Positions 16,657 through 27,752 of a DNA stretch of 64,000 nt are shown one piece after another (position 1 is the first letter of the stretch; the number at the start of each line of letters is the position of its first letter). Source of the DNA: Allobosea sp. WAO (GTDB taxonomy: Bacteria > Pseudomonadota > Alphaproteobacteria > Rhizobiales > Beijerinckiaceae); NCBI RefSeq assembly GCF_001509835.1, contig NZ_JXTJ01000001.1, forward strand, positions 1 to 64,000. Reading direction: 5' to 3'. A program made the translations under genes and the position numbers. Below the pieces are notes generated by a model. It was given only the letters and a program-made list of their open reading frames with translations. It was not told where the DNA came from and did not search any database.

Positions 16657-18906
16657 ATGGGCGATTATTCCGGCAGGCTGCGATATGGCGTTGCGCTTGG
16701 GACTTTGATGCTGGCGATGGCGGCTCCGGCCGTTGCGCAACAGAGGCCGGCGCAAAGCACGAGCGGCGATCAGCCGGTGACGCTCGACGCGATCGTCGTG
16801 CAGGGCGACGCCGCGGTCGCCGCGCCGCTGCTCCAGGGGCCGACGACGACCACCACCACCCGCGCCGAGCTCGACCGGCAGCAGATCCAGAGCATCACCG
16901 ATCTGTCGAACCGTGTCGAAGCCGGCATCAGCTTCAACCGGGCCAATGGCAGCGTGAACATTCGCGGCCTCGACGGCGCGCGCGTGCTGACGACGGTCGA
17001 CGGCATCCGCCAGACCTTCGTGACCGACAATCGCCTGAGCCAGGGCACCACGACCGCGTTCGACTTCGAGGCGCTCTCGACGCTCGACCTGCTGCGCGGC
17101 AATAGCGGTGGCGCGACGCTGGGCGGCGGCGTGCTGGGCGGTGCGCTGGCGGTGCGCACGCTCGATCCGAAGGACCTGATCAAGCCCGGCCAGAATTTCG
17201 GCGTCCTCGCCAAGACCGGCTATGACAGCACGGACCGTGCCTGGTTCGGCAGCAGCGCAGTCGCCGGCCGCTACCAGAACACCTACGTCCTGTTGCAGGG
17301 CAGCTTCCGCGACGGCCACGAGACCAACAACAACGGCGACATCAAGACGATCGGCGTGACGCGGACCGCGCCGAATCCGACCGATTTCACGCAGGTCGGC
17401 TTCCTCGGCAAGGTCCACCACTATGTCGACGACGTGCACCGCTTCGGCATCACGGGCGAGTACTTCCGCCGTCAGGACCGGGTCAACCTGCTGACCGGCA
17501 CCGGCGTTTCGCTGACCGGCAACATCCGCCCCTGGAACAACACCACGGGCGACGACGTCGAGCGCAAGCGCGTCTCGCTGACCTATGACTACAAGCTGCC
17601 CGGCGGCTTCCTCGACGAGGCCTCGGCGAACCTCTACTGGCAGAACACGACCCGCAATGGCCTGACGCGGACCTATCGCTACACCAGCGTCGTCGGTCCC
17701 TTCGCCCGCGACAACGAGATCGACGAGGAGGCCTTCGGCTTCAACGGCCATATCCTGAAGCGCTTCCAGACGGGCGCGCTGACCCATGGCGTGACGCTCG
17801 GAACCGAGCTGCGCATGTCCACCATGGACCAGTATTCGAAGGGCTTCGACCGCTGCCGGCAGCCCTATACCGGGGCTTTCGCCGCCTGCAACAACCTGCA
17901 TAGCAACCAGGCCGACACGCCGAAGGTCGACGGCCGCATGGCCGGCTTCTACCTGCATGACGAGATCGGCATGCTCGACAACCGCCTTCGGGTGACGCCC
18001 GGCTTGCGCTTCGACTGGTATGAGGAGAAGCCGCAGTACACGGCGGCCTATTTCAGCGGCGGGGCGCGGCCGACGACACTTCCGCCTGCATCCAGCGACT
18101 CCGCCTGGTCCCCGCGTATTCGCCTCGAATACGATATCCTGAAGAATACGCCCTGGTTCAAGGACGTCACCATCTTCGGACAGTGGTCGAAGGGCTTCCG
18201 CGCTCCGACCGTCGGCGAACTCTACGCTACGTTCGGGGCGGTGGGGACCTATCTGCGCACCGGCAATCCCGATCTGCGGCCCGAGACCAGCAACGGCATC
18301 GATGTCGGCCTGAAGTTCGGCGACAAGGCCTTCGGCGGCTCGCTGACCTATTTCCATACCAACTACCGCAACTTCATCGAGGTCGTGCAGACTGTTCCGC
18401 AGGGTGCCAGCGCGCTCTATCCGTTCGGTGTCACCTCCTATCGGAACATCGCCCGCGCCGAGATCCAGGGCTTCGAGGCGAACGGGCAGTACGCCTTCGC
18501 TCCGAACTGGCTGGTGCGCGGCTCGTTCTCCTATATCCGCGGGGTCAACAAGGACGCCGATACCTTCCTGAACTCGATCCCGCCGATGCAGGGCATCGTC
18601 GCCGTCGCCTACGGCACCGATGTCTGGGGGGCGGAGGTCTCGACCAAGCTCGCCGGCCCGCGCGACGACGTCGAGCGCGGCGCGAACGCCGGCTTCAAGG
18701 CCCCAGGCTATGCGGTGTTCAACGCCAGCGCCTGGTGGCGCCCGACGACTCTCTACGACATCGAGCTGCAGGTCGGCGTCTACAACATCTTCGACCGTAC
18801 CTATTTCGACGCGGTCTCGGTCCCGACCGGTGCTCTGGTGCAGGCGCGTGACTACTACGCCGAGCCGGGCCGTACCGTGAAGGCGACACTGAAGTACCAG
18901 TTCTGA
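16657..18906 (+). CDS. TonB-dependent heme/hemoglobin receptor
   Basis: The protein has 749 residues from the ATG at 16657, which opens a signal peptide (GTLMLAMAAPAVAQQ). The frame also has a GTG at 16606. A plug domain at about 50-170 contains VNIRGLDGARVLTTVDGIRQ. A 22-strand barrel follows and ends in LKYQF with the outer-membrane terminal Phe. Heme receptors share FRAP and NPNL boxes; here SKGFRAPTVGELY and GNPDLRPETS are present, the second with Asp for Asn. It would bring heme across the outer membrane using TonB. No hmuTUV transporter or tonB genes are in the window. An AT-rich, probably iron-regulated promoter region precedes it. Confidence 0.9.
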   Translation: MGDYSGRLRYGVALGTLMLAMAAPAVAQQRPAQSTSGDQPVTLDAIVVQGDAAVAAPLLQGPTTTTTTRAELDRQQIQSITDLSNRVEAGISFNRANGSVNIRGLDGARVLTTVDGIRQTFVTDNRLSQGTTTAFDFEALSTLDLLRGNSGGATLGGGVLGGALAVRTLDPKDLIKPGQNFGVLAKTGYDSTDRAWFGSSAVAGRYQNTYVLLQGSFRDGHETNNNGDIKTIGVTRTAPNPTDFTQVGFLGKVHHYVDDVHRFGITGEYFRRQDRVNLLTGTGVSLTGNIRPWNNTTGDDVERKRVSLTYDYKLPGGFLDEASANLYWQNTTRNGLTRTYRYTSVVGPFARDNEIDEEAFGFNGHILKRFQTGALTHGVTLGTELRMSTMDQYSKGFDRCRQPYTGAFAACNNLHSNQADTPKVDGRMAGFYLHDEIGMLDNRLRVTPGLRFDWYEEKPQYTAAYFSGGARPTTLPPASSDSAWSPRIRLEYDILKNTPWFKDVTIFGQWSKGFRAPTVGELYATFGAVGTYLRTGNPDLRPETSNGIDVGLKFGDKAFGGSLTYFHTNYRNFIEVVQTVPQGASALYPFGVTSYRNIARAEIQGFEANGQYAFAPNWLVRGSFSYIRGVNKDADTFLNSIPPMQGIVAVAYGTDVWGAEVSTKLAGPRDDVERGANAGFKAPGYAVFNASAWWRPTTLYDIELQVGVYNIFDRTYFDAVSVPTGALVQARDYYAEPGRTVKATLKYQF

Positions 18907-18930
18907 GCGAAAGCGCTCCTTGAACAGACA

Positions 18931-18963
18931 GAGGTCGGCGTCCTGGACGCCGGCCTCTTTGCG
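18931..18963 (+). terminator. Intrinsic terminator after the heme receptor
   Basis: The stem GAGGTCGGCGTCC / GGACGCCGGCCTC (one G-T pair) is followed by TTTGCGTTT. It lies 25 bases after the stop codon. Confidence 0.75.
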
Positions 18964-18977
18964 TTTGCGAAGGCGTC

Positions 18978-19541
18978 TTAGCCGCGCAGCGGCTTCAGCG
19001 CTCCGGCCCATTTGGCGAGCTCGCCGAGCAGGGCGGCAGCGCTCTGGCGATGCAGGTCGTTGGCGGCGAAGACGCCATCCTTGATCAGCTGGCCGACCAT
19101 CGGGACCGTGACGGCCTCGACGATCGGCATCATCTTCAGCGAGGTGACGGTCTGCTTGGTCAGCTGCACGGCGCGCAGCCCGCCCGAGACGCCGCCATAG
19201 CTGACGAAGGCGCACGGCTTGTAGGTCCATTCGGTGTAGACGTAGTTCAGCGCGTTCACGAGCGCAGGCGTCGGGCCGAAATTGTATTCAGGCGTGACGA
19301 AGACATAGGCATCGGCCGCGTCCACGCTGGCGCTCCAGCGCCTGGTGTGCTCGTGGACGTAGTCGCGCAGGCGCGGATGCTTCGGCTCGTCATAGACCGG
19401 CAGCGCGAAATCGGCGAGGTCGACGAGATGGGCGTCGAAGCCGGGATCGGCCTGCGCGACCCCGTGAAACCAGTTCGCGACCGCCGGGCCGACACGGCCT
19501 GGGCGGGTGCTGGCGATGATGGTGTGCAGCCGAAGCGTCAT
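18978..19541 (-). CDS. NADPH-dependent FMN reductase family protein
   Basis: The 187-residue flavodoxin-fold protein has IIASTRPGRVGPAVANW as the phosphate loop for FMN, VTPEYNFGPTPALVNALN as the second FMN loop, and VSYGGVSGGLRA. It is close in form to chromate/quinone reductases of the NADPH_FMN_red family. The start at 19541 has an AGGAGA site. It is convergent with the heme receptor and upstream of nothing on its strand, so probably monocistronic. The physiological acceptor is unknown. Confidence 0.88.
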   Translation of the reverse strand: MTLRLHTIIASTRPGRVGPAVANWFHGVAQADPGFDAHLVDLADFALPVYDEPKHPRLRDYVHEHTRRWSASVDAADAYVFVTPEYNFGPTPALVNALNYVYTEWTYKPCAFVSYGGVSGGLRAVQLTKQTVTSLKMMPIVEAVTVPMVGQLIKDGVFAANDLHRQSAAALLGELAKWAGALKPLRG

Positions 19542-19676
19542 GCGGTTCTCCTGGAGCTGGGGCAGCAAAAGCCGCCATGCCGGGAGTGAGCTTAGCGGCC
19601 TCGCACGCTGGCGCCAGCCTGGGGCTTGTCCGCATTTTCTCCACGCGAACCGGTACCGACTTCGCTCGAAGATGTC

Positions 19677-20480
19677 CTAGGCTGCCGGCTCTTCGGGCCG
19701 CCGCCGGCGTGGGCCTTCTGTCAGGGACTTGAAGACGCCGCGCAGCGTGCGGGCCTCCTGCTCGGTCATTGCCAGCCGGTGCAGGATGTCGCGCAGATTG
19801 GCGCTCATGATCGCCTTCTTGCCCGGTGGGAAGAAGCCGCACTGGTCGAGCTCGGCTTCGACATAGTCGAACATCGAGAGCACGGTCGCGCGTGTCGCGG
19901 GCGGGGAGGGGTTGTTCTCGCGGAAGACCGGCTCGCCACCTGATGTCTTGAACCACTCATAGCCGCAGAGCAGCACCGCCTGGGCGAGGTTGAGCGAGGC
20001 GAAGGCCGGGTTGACCGGGAAGGTCAGGATCGCATCGGCGAAGCTAATCTCCTCATTGGTCAGGCCGATGCGCTCGCGCCCGAACAGGATGCCGACGCGC
20101 TCGCCGCCGCCGATCCGCTCGCCGAGGCCGGCCATCGCCTCGGCCGGGGTGTAGACCCGCTTCATCTGGCCGCGCTCGCGCGCCGTCGTCGCCAGCACAT
20201 GGTTGAGATCGGCGATGGCCGAGGCGGTGTCCGGATAGAGCCTGGCATTGTCGAGGATATGGGTCGCGCCCGAGGCGGCCGAGGTCGCGCCCTTCTTCAG
20301 CCCGCCGCCGGTCGGCCAGCCGTCGCGTGGCGCGACGAGCCGCATCTCGGACAGGCCGAAATTCGCCATGGCGCGGGCGCACATGCCGATGTTCTCGGCG
20401 AGCTGCGGCTCGACCAGGATCACGATGGGAGCTTGCCCCGTGACGGGAGGGCGGGTGCGGTCGGTGCCGGAGCCGGTCAT
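19677..20480 (-). CDS. trmJ: tRNA/rRNA 2'-O-methyltransferase, TrmJ-like (SPOUT)
   Basis: The 267-residue protein has the SpoU motif 1 region VEPQLAENIGMCARAMANFGL, motif 2 GILFGRERIGLTNEEI and motif 3 NPAFASLNLAQAVLLCGYEW. TrmJ methylates the 2'-O of residue 32 in some tRNAs using S-adenosylmethionine and acts as a dimer with a trefoil knot. A C-terminal helical extension (AIMSANLRDILHRL) is as in TrmJ. In related genomes it lies near murI and rpsD; here 6 kb of accessory genes separate them. Family is certain; the exact RNA target is inferred. Confidence 0.88.
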   Translation of the reverse strand: MTGSGTDRTRPPVTGQAPIVILVEPQLAENIGMCARAMANFGLSEMRLVAPRDGWPTGGGLKKGATSAASGATHILDNARLYPDTASAIADLNHVLATTARERGQMKRVYTPAEAMAGLGERIGGGERVGILFGRERIGLTNEEISFADAILTFPVNPAFASLNLAQAVLLCGYEWFKTSGGEPVFRENNPSPPATRATVLSMFDYVEAELDQCGFFPPGKKAIMSANLRDILHRLAMTEQEARTLRGVFKSLTEGPRRRRPEEPAA

Positions 20481-20614
20481 GCGCGGAGTTTCCTGAAGCG
20501 GGCGCAGCTTTGCGCCTGCCGCCCGCGCGCCGTCAACCGGGCAGGGGGCACGGGGACGCCGGAAATCACCGGCGTTTCCCCTGTTTTCTGCGTGCTCCGT
20601 CGCTGGCCGGCCGC

Positions 20615-21754
20615 TCAGCCGGCCGCAGCTTCCACGGCCCGCATCACCCGCAGCGTGTTACCCGAGGCGAGCTTGGCGAGGTTCGCCTCCGACCAGCCGC
20701 GGCGCAGCAGTTCGGCGATCACGTTCGGGAAGGTCGAGACGTCCTCGAGCCCTTCTGGCACGGCGCCGCCGAAGAAGTCCGAGCCGATGCCGACATGGTC
20801 ATGGCCGATGCGCTGCGCGAGATAGTCGAGGTGGTCGCAATACTCCGCGAGCGTCGCCTTGGGGCGCGGACCGGACTTCCTGACGATCTCGGCCTCGGCC
20901 GCCTTGTAGTCGAGCCCGTCCGGCGTCTTGCCGTACTGGTCCTTGGCCGGGCGGTGCCAGTCGCGCGAGGCCTGGCTGATGAAGTCGGGCACGAAGGTCG
21001 CCATGACGACGCCGCCATTGCCGGCGACGCGGTCGAGCACGTCGTCGGGCACGTTGCGCGGGTGGTCGCAGAGCGAGAAGGCGTTGGAGTGCGACCAGAC
21101 CACCGGCGCGGTGGTGACGTCGAGCACGTCATGCATCGCCTTCGGCGCGACATGGGCGAGGTCGACGACCATGCCGAGCCGATTCATCCGGCCGATCACC
21201 GCCTTGCCGAAGGCCGAAAGCCCGTTGTGGCGCGGCGCGTCGGTGGCCGAATCGCACCAGTCATGGGTGCCGTTGTGGCAGAGCGTCATCAGGCGCACGC
21301 CGAGGCCGTAATAGGCGTCGAGCGCGTCGAGCTCGCCGTCGACGGCCGAGCCGTTCTCGATCGTCATGAACAGGGCGATCTTGCCCTCGGCCTTGGCTGC
21401 GGCGACGTCTTCTGCTGCGAGGCCGGGGCGGAAGACGTCGGCATGGCGGGCGGTGACCTCGCGCATCAGCGCGATCTGCGCCAGGGCGAAGCCGGCCGGA
21501 TTCTTCTGGTTCGGCGGGACATAGGCCGCGAAGAACTGGCCGGCGAGTCGGCCCTGCTTCATGCGCGGAATGTCGGTGTCGGTTTCGGCATGGACCCGCC
21601 CGAGATCATAGGCGGCGACGTCGCCCTTGGCCGCGGCGTCAAGCCGCAGGACGTAGGGCATGTCGTTATGCCCGTCGATCAGGGCGACATGCTCCAGGAG
21701 CGTGAGCGCCTGCGCCTGCGCGGCGTCGGCGATGGGGGGCGAGGCGAGGGCCAT
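20615..21754 (-). CDS. Membrane dipeptidase family protein (peptidase M19)
   Basis: The 379-residue protein carries the M19 zinc ligands: DGHNDMPY near residue 27, the bridging Glu in MTIENGSAVDG, and later SHSNAFSLCDHPRN. A C-terminal HVGIGSDFFGG segment also belongs to the family. Family members hydrolyse dipeptides, including D-amino acid or beta-lactam-like ones, with a binuclear zinc centre. No signal peptide is visible, so it is probably cytoplasmic. It starts divergently from the liv operon 384 bases away, which raises the idea of linked peptide/amino-acid use. Confidence 0.92.
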   Translation of the reverse strand: MALASPPIADAAQAQALTLLEHVALIDGHNDMPYVLRLDAAAKGDVAAYDLGRVHAETDTDIPRMKQGRLAGQFFAAYVPPNQKNPAGFALAQIALMREVTARHADVFRPGLAAEDVAAAKAEGKIALFMTIENGSAVDGELDALDAYYGLGVRLMTLCHNGTHDWCDSATDAPRHNGLSAFGKAVIGRMNRLGMVVDLAHVAPKAMHDVLDVTTAPVVWSHSNAFSLCDHPRNVPDDVLDRVAGNGGVVMATFVPDFISQASRDWHRPAKDQYGKTPDGLDYKAAEAEIVRKSGPRPKATLAEYCDHLDYLAQRIGHDHVGIGSDFFGGAVPEGLEDVSTFPNVIAELLRRGWSEANLAKLASGNTLRVMRAVEAAAG

Positions 21755-22138
21755 GGCTTACCTTCGAAGGCAGGAATCGCGATGGCCGATGGTGGCAGGA
21801 GCGGACCTGAGGCGCGAGTGCGAAAACCGTCTGGCAGCCATCGATTTCGGGGGCTTTCCGCGCGCTATGCGTTTCCCTGCGTTTCGTATGCCTCAACCAT
21901 GGTCGTATTTTGCCTCGCAGGGCGCGCAATTATCTTGCGGGAGAGGCTCGCGGGGCCGCAAATTCGTCCGGTAATTGCATATGCAAAGGGGCGCAGATTG
22001 CTTTTGACAGAAATGTGGCCCGGGTGGATTGTCGGCAACGCAGGCGGTTGGTAGCTCTGCGTCGTGATCGTATCCCGCATGCGTCGACGTCATGTCGACT
22101 CCTAAGAACGGGCTGATTCGAGGGGACAGGCGTCGTCA
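21755..22138. promoter_or_regulatory. Intergenic region between the M19 dipeptidase and livH, with a perfect palindrome
   Basis: No gene is supported here. The 12-base palindrome TTGCATATGCAA lies at 21975-21986. A -35-like TTGACA sits at 22004-22009, with a poor -10 (GATTGT) about 17 bases on. The palindrome lies just upstream of the presumed livH promoter, where a regulator would bind. Confidence 0.4.
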
Positions 22139-23056
22139 ATGGAAGTCTTCGTCCAGCAGCTCATCAATGGGCTGACCCTGGGGTCGATCTACGGCCTCAT
22201 CGCCATCGGCTACACGATGGTCTTCGGCATCATCGGCATGGTGAACTTCGCCCATGGCGACGTCTTCATGCTCTCGGCCTTCATCGCGCTGATCTTCTTC
22301 ATGCTGATCTCGGCCTGGCTCGGGGCCGGCCTGATCGTGCTGGCGCTGTTCTTCGTGCTGATCCTCGCGATGTTCTTCACCTCGCTGTGGAACTGGACGA
22401 TCGAGCGGGTGGCGTACCGGCCCCTGCGCGGCTCCTTCCGCCTTGCGCCGCTGATCTCGGCGATCGGCATGTCGATCTTCCTGATGAACTTCGTCCAGGT
22501 CGTGCAGGGCCCGCGCAACAAGCCGATCCCGCCGATGCTGAACAAGTCGATCCTCCTGATCGACAGCGCGACCTACCCGGTCTCGATCTCCTACAAGCAG
22601 ATCATCATCATCGTCTCGACCGTGGTGCTGCTCGCCGCCTTCTGGTTCATCGTGCAGAAGACCTCGCTCGGCCGGGCCCAGCGGGCCTGCGAGCAGGACC
22701 GCAAGATGGCGTCCCTGCTCGGCATCGACGTCGACCGGACGATCTCGATCACCTTCGTGATGGGCGCTGCGCTCGCCGCCGTCGCCGGCGTGATGTACCT
22801 CGTGCTCTACGGCGTCGTCTCCTTCCATGACGGCTTCGTGCCCGGCGTGAAGGCCTTCACCGCGGCGGTGCTCGGCGGCATCGGCTCACTGCCCGGGGCG
22901 GTGCTCGGCGGGCTCCTGATCGGCCTCATCGAGGTGATGTGGTCGGCCTATTTCACCATCGACTACAAGGACGTCGCGGCCTTCTGCATCCTGGCGGTCG
23001 TGCTCGTGTTCATGCCTTCCGGCATCCTCGGCCGGCCCGAAGTCGAGAAGGTCTGA
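22139..23056 (+). CDS. livH: Branched-chain amino-acid ABC transporter permease LivH
   Basis: The 305-residue inner-membrane permease starts QQLINGLTLGSIYGLIAIGYT, the standard LivH opening. It has about eight membrane helices and the EAA-like loop RACEQDRKMASLLGIDVDR that contacts the ATPases. It pairs with LivM to import leucine, isoleucine, valine or related compounds. It is first in an operon with livM only 4 bases downstream. Confidence 0.94.
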   Translation: MEVFVQQLINGLTLGSIYGLIAIGYTMVFGIIGMVNFAHGDVFMLSAFIALIFFMLISAWLGAGLIVLALFFVLILAMFFTSLWNWTIERVAYRPLRGSFRLAPLISAIGMSIFLMNFVQVVQGPRNKPIPPMLNKSILLIDSATYPVSISYKQIIIIVSTVVLLAAFWFIVQKTSLGRAQRACEQDRKMASLLGIDVDRTISITFVMGAALAAVAGVMYLVLYGVVSFHDGFVPGVKAFTAAVLGGIGSLPGAVLGGLLIGLIEVMWSAYFTIDYKDVAAFCILAVVLVFMPSGILGRPEVEKV

Positions 23057-23060
23057 CGCG

Positions 23061-24442
<1,382 letters not shown>

Positions 24443-24443
<1 letters not shown>

Positions 24444-25342
24444 TGAGCGAGGCGATCACCCTGCTCAAGGTCGAGCACCTGACGATGCGCTTCGGCGGCT
24501 TGACCGCCGTCAACGACCTCTCCTTCGAGGCGCGCACCGGCGAGATCACCGCGCTTATCGGGCCGAACGGTGCCGGCAAGACGACGGTGTTCAACTGCAT
24601 CACCGGCTTCTACAAGCCGACCGAGGGGCGGATGGCGCTGATCCATCCCTTGCCCGACACCGATCAGCTGATCGCCGACACGACCCAGCGCGGCGTCTCC
24701 TCGATCAACCGGGCCTCCGTCCACCTGCTCGAGCGGATGCCGGATTTCCGCATCGCCTGGGAAGCGAAGATCGCCCGCACCTTCCAGAACATCCGCCTGT
24801 TCAGCGGCATGACGGTGCTGGAGAACCTGCTGGTCGCGCAGCACAACCCGCTGATGATCGCCTCGGGCTTCACCTTCCTCGGGGTGCTCGGCATCGGCGG
24901 CTACAAGGCCCGCGAGAAGCAGGCGATCGAGAAGGCCAAGTTCTGGCTCGAGAAGATCAATCTGATCGACCGGGCCGACGACCCTGCCGGCGATCTGCCC
25001 TATGGCGACCAGCGTCGGCTCGAGATCGCCCGCGCCATGTGCACCGACCCGGTGCTGCTCTGCCTCGACGAGCCGGCAGCTGGCCTCAACCCGCGCGAAA
25101 GCCTCGAGCTCAACAACCTCCTGCTGTCGATCCGCAGGGATCTCGGCACGGCGCTGCTCCTGATCGAACACGACATGTCGGTGGTGATGGAAATCTCGGA
25201 CCATGTCGTGGTGCTCGACTACGGCACCAAGATCGCCGACGGCACGCCGCAGGAAATCCAGGCGGACCCGAAGGTCATCGCCGCCTATCTCGGGGTCGAC
25301 GACGAAGAGGTCGCGGCCGTGGAAGCGGAGGTCGGCCTATGA
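24443..25342 (+). CDS. livG: Branched-chain amino-acid ABC transporter ATPase LivG
   Basis: The 299-residue ATPase has Walker [13 protein letters not shown], a Q-loop at [10 protein letters not shown], Walker [15 protein letters not shown] and the H-loop LIEHDMSVV. The signature motif reads [14 protein letters not shown] in place of LSGGQ; this is usual for LivG. An insert of about 40 residues (near [17 protein letters not shown] to [10 protein letters not shown]) lies between Walker A and the Q-loop and makes it longer than the E. coli protein. The frame is open 99 bases upstream, but the ATG at 24443 fits the homology and the livM stop. Confidence 0.94.
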
Positions 25343-26070
25343 GCGAGGCACAGCCGTTGCTGCGCGTTCGCGGCGTCAAGACCTTCTACGGCAAGATCAT
25401 CGCGCTGAAGGGCGTCGATATCGACGTCAACCAAGGCGAGATCGTCACGATGATCGGCGCCAACGGTGCCGGCAAGTCGACGCTGATGATGACGATCTTC
25501 GGCAATCCGCAGGCCCGCGAGGGCACGGTGACCTATGACGGGCGCGACATCACCAGGATGCCGAGCCACGAGATCGCCCGCCTCGGCATCGCCCAGTCGC
25601 CGGAAGGGCGGCGGATCTTCCCGCGCATGACCGTGCTGGAGAACCTGCAGATGGGGGCCTCCGTCGCCGGGCTCCAGCATTTCGAGGAAGACCTCGAGAA
25701 GATGTGCACGCTCTTCCCGCGGGTGAAGGAGCGCCTGCAGCAGCGCGGCGGCACTCTATCCGGCGGCGAGCAGCAGATGGTGGCGATCGCGCGTGCGCTG
25801 ATGGCGCGGCCGAAGCTGCTCCTGCTCGACGAGCCCTCGCTCGGCCTTGCGCCGCTGATCGTCAAGCAGATCTTCGAGGCGATCGCCGAGCTCAACCGCA
25901 GCCAGGGGCTCACCGTCTTCCTGGTCGAGCAGAACGCCTTCCATGCGCTGAAGCTCGCCCATCGCGGCTATGTCATGGTCAACGGCGTCATCACCATGAG
26001 CGGTTCCGGCAAGGAGCTTTTGGCCAATCCGCAGGTGCGCGCTGCCTATCTCGAAGGCGGCCGGCACTGA
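25339..26070 (+). CDS. livF: Branched-chain amino-acid ABC transporter ATPase LivF
   Basis: The 243-residue ATPase has Walker A GANGAGKSTLMM, signature TLSGGEQQMVAIARAL, Walker B LLLLDEPSLGLAP and H-loop VEQNA. It starts at the ATG at 25339, which overlaps the livG stop (ATGA). It forms the heterodimeric motor with LivG. Confidence 0.95.
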   Translation: MSEAQPLLRVRGVKTFYGKIIALKGVDIDVNQGEIVTMIGANGAGKSTLMMTIFGNPQAREGTVTYDGRDITRMPSHEIARLGIAQSPEGRRIFPRMTVLENLQMGASVAGLQHFEEDLEKMCTLFPRVKERLQQRGGTLSGGEQQMVAIARALMARPKLLLLDEPSLGLAPLIVKQIFEAIAELNRSQGLTVFLVEQNAFHALKLAHRGYVMVNGVITMSGSGKELLANPQVRAAYLEGGRH

Positions 26071-26095
26071 TGGCGGCGGGCTGGATGGGAGCACG

Positions 26096-26452
26096 ATGAT
26101 GCAGGGCATCCTCTACGAAGAGCCGACGATCTGGCTGTTCCTTCTCGTCACGGTGGTGATGGGTGGCTGGGCCGCCTGGATGACGGGGCGGGCAGTTGCG
26201 ATCACCTGGCGCCCGCTCCTGCAACTGGTGATCTACACGCTGGTTCTGGGCCTGGTGATCCGCTTCATCCATTTCGCCCTGTTCGAGGCGACCTTGCTCA
26301 CGCTCCACTATTACCTGGTCGACACGCTGGTGCTGTTCGCCTTCGGCCTTGCGGGCTGGCGCTACAACCGCACGCGGCAGATGACGACGCAATATCGCTG
26401 GCTCTACGAGCGCACCGGCCCCTTCACCTGGAAGGCCCGGGAAAGCGCCTGA
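26096..26452 (+). CDS. DUF6867-like membrane protein of the liv operon
   Basis: The 118-residue protein has three to four hydrophobic helices (TIWLFLLVTVVMGGWAAWM, LLQLVIYTLVLGLVIRF, HYYLVDTLVLFAFGLAGW) and a C-terminal MTTQYRWLYERTGPFTW. It matches a family found after livF in Rhizobiales, which I recall as DUF6867. It probably associates with the permease, but its role is unknown. It lies 25 bases after livF. ATGs at 26096 and 26099 are both possible. Confidence 0.75.
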   Translation: MMQGILYEEPTIWLFLLVTVVMGGWAAWMTGRAVAITWRPLLQLVIYTLVLGLVIRFIHFALFEATLLTLHYYLVDTLVLFAFGLAGWRYNRTRQMTTQYRWLYERTGPFTWKARESA

Positions 26453-26601
26453 AAGGCTCAAAAACACCACGAAAGTTCACGTCCTTGCCGCGTGACAGCA
26501 TCCTGAAAAAGCGCAAGACTGCGCTCCACGGTGGCACCACGCGCCGAGACGGGCCGGCCCCGGCCGACCCGTTAAATAGCTAAACAGGGGAGTCACGAGA
26601 C

Positions 26602-27717
26602 ATGAAGAAGCTGCTCTTGGGCGGAATCGCCCTTGGCGCGGTCCTCGCCTTTTCCGGCGTGGCGAATGCACAGATCAAGCTTGGCGTCGGCGGCCCGCTG
26701 ACCGGCCCGAACGCGGCCTTCGGGGCGCAGCTGAAGAACGGCGCCGAGCAGGCGGTGGAGGACATCAACGCGGCCGGCGGCGTGCTCGGCCAGAAGATCA
26801 CGATCTCGCTCGGCGATGACGTGTCGGATCCGAAGCAGGGCGTCTCGGTCGCCAACAAGTTCGTCGGCGACGGCGTCAAATGGGTGCTCGGCCACTTCAA
26901 CTCCGGCGTCACCATGCCGGCGTCCGAAGTCTATGCCGAGAACGGCATCCTGATGATCAGCCCTTCGGCGACCAACCCGAAGATCACCGAGCGCGGCCTC
27001 TGGAACGTCTTCCGCACCTGCGGCCGTGACGACCAGCAGGGCGGTGTCGCGGCGGAGTACATCGCCAAGACGCTGAAGGACAAGAAGATCGCGATCGTCC
27101 ACGACAAGACGACCTATGGCCAGGGCCTTGCCGACGAGACCCGCAAGGGCCTGACCAAGGCGGGCGTCAAGGACGTGCTCTATGAAGGCGTCAACGCCGG
27201 CGAGAAGGACTTCTCGGCCCTGATCTCCAAGATCAAGGCAGTCGGTGCGGACTACCTGTACTGGGGCGGCCTGCACACCGAAGGCGGCCTGATCGTGCGC
27301 CAGATGCGCGACCAGGGCCTGAAGACCGTGCTGATCTCGGGCGACGGCATCACCACCGACGAGTTCGCCACGATCGGCGGTCCCGGCGTCGAGGGCACGC
27401 TGATGACCTTCCCGCCGGATCCGCAGAAGCGTCCGGAGGCGGCTGCCGTCCTCAAGAAGTTCGAGGCGCGCAAGTTCAAGCCGGAAGCCTACACGCTGTA
27501 CAGCTACGCCGCCGTGCAGATCATGGCCGAAGGCGCCAAGCGCGCGAACTCGACCGACCCGAAGAAGATCGCTGCGGCCCTGCAGGGCGGCGCGCCGGTG
27601 GACACGGTGATCGGCAAGCTCGGCTTCGACAAGAAGGGCGACATCACCCGCCCGGACTACACGATCTACACCTGGAAGAAGGGTGCCGACGGCAAGGTCA
27701 CCTATGTCGAGAACTGA
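26602..27717 (+). CDS. livK: Branched-chain amino-acid ABC transporter substrate-binding protein LivK-like
   Basis: The 371-residue protein has a signal peptide (MKKLLLGGIALGAVLAFSG, cleavage near ANA). A type I periplasmic binding fold follows, opening IKLGVGGPLTGPNAAFGAQLKNGAEQA with the typical YGQGLADETRK and VLISGDGITTDEF segments. It delivers the ligand to LivHM in the periplasm. A GGGGAG site precedes the ATG. The 149-base gap after the DUF6867 gene implies its own promoter, which would allow the higher expression usual for binding proteins. A strong terminator follows. Confidence 0.94.
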   Translation: MKKLLLGGIALGAVLAFSGVANAQIKLGVGGPLTGPNAAFGAQLKNGAEQAVEDINAAGGVLGQKITISLGDDVSDPKQGVSVANKFVGDGVKWVLGHFNSGVTMPASEVYAENGILMISPSATNPKITERGLWNVFRTCGRDDQQGGVAAEYIAKTLKDKKIAIVHDKTTYGQGLADETRKGLTKAGVKDVLYEGVNAGEKDFSALISKIKAVGADYLYWGGLHTEGGLIVRQMRDQGLKTVLISGDGITTDEFATIGGPGVEGTLMTFPPDPQKRPEAAAVLKKFEARKFKPEAYTLYSYAAVQIMAEGAKRANSTDPKKIAAALQGGAPVDTVIGKLGFDKKGDITRPDYTIYTWKKGADGKVTYVEN

Positions 27718-27752
27718 TCTCGACGGCTGATCTTCGTCAGGCCTGAAACGAG

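Noticed and set aside
16585..19230. An 881-residue open frame opposite the heme receptor
   Set aside because: It is antisense to the TonB-dependent receptor, has no recognisable domain and has the composition of a shadow frame.
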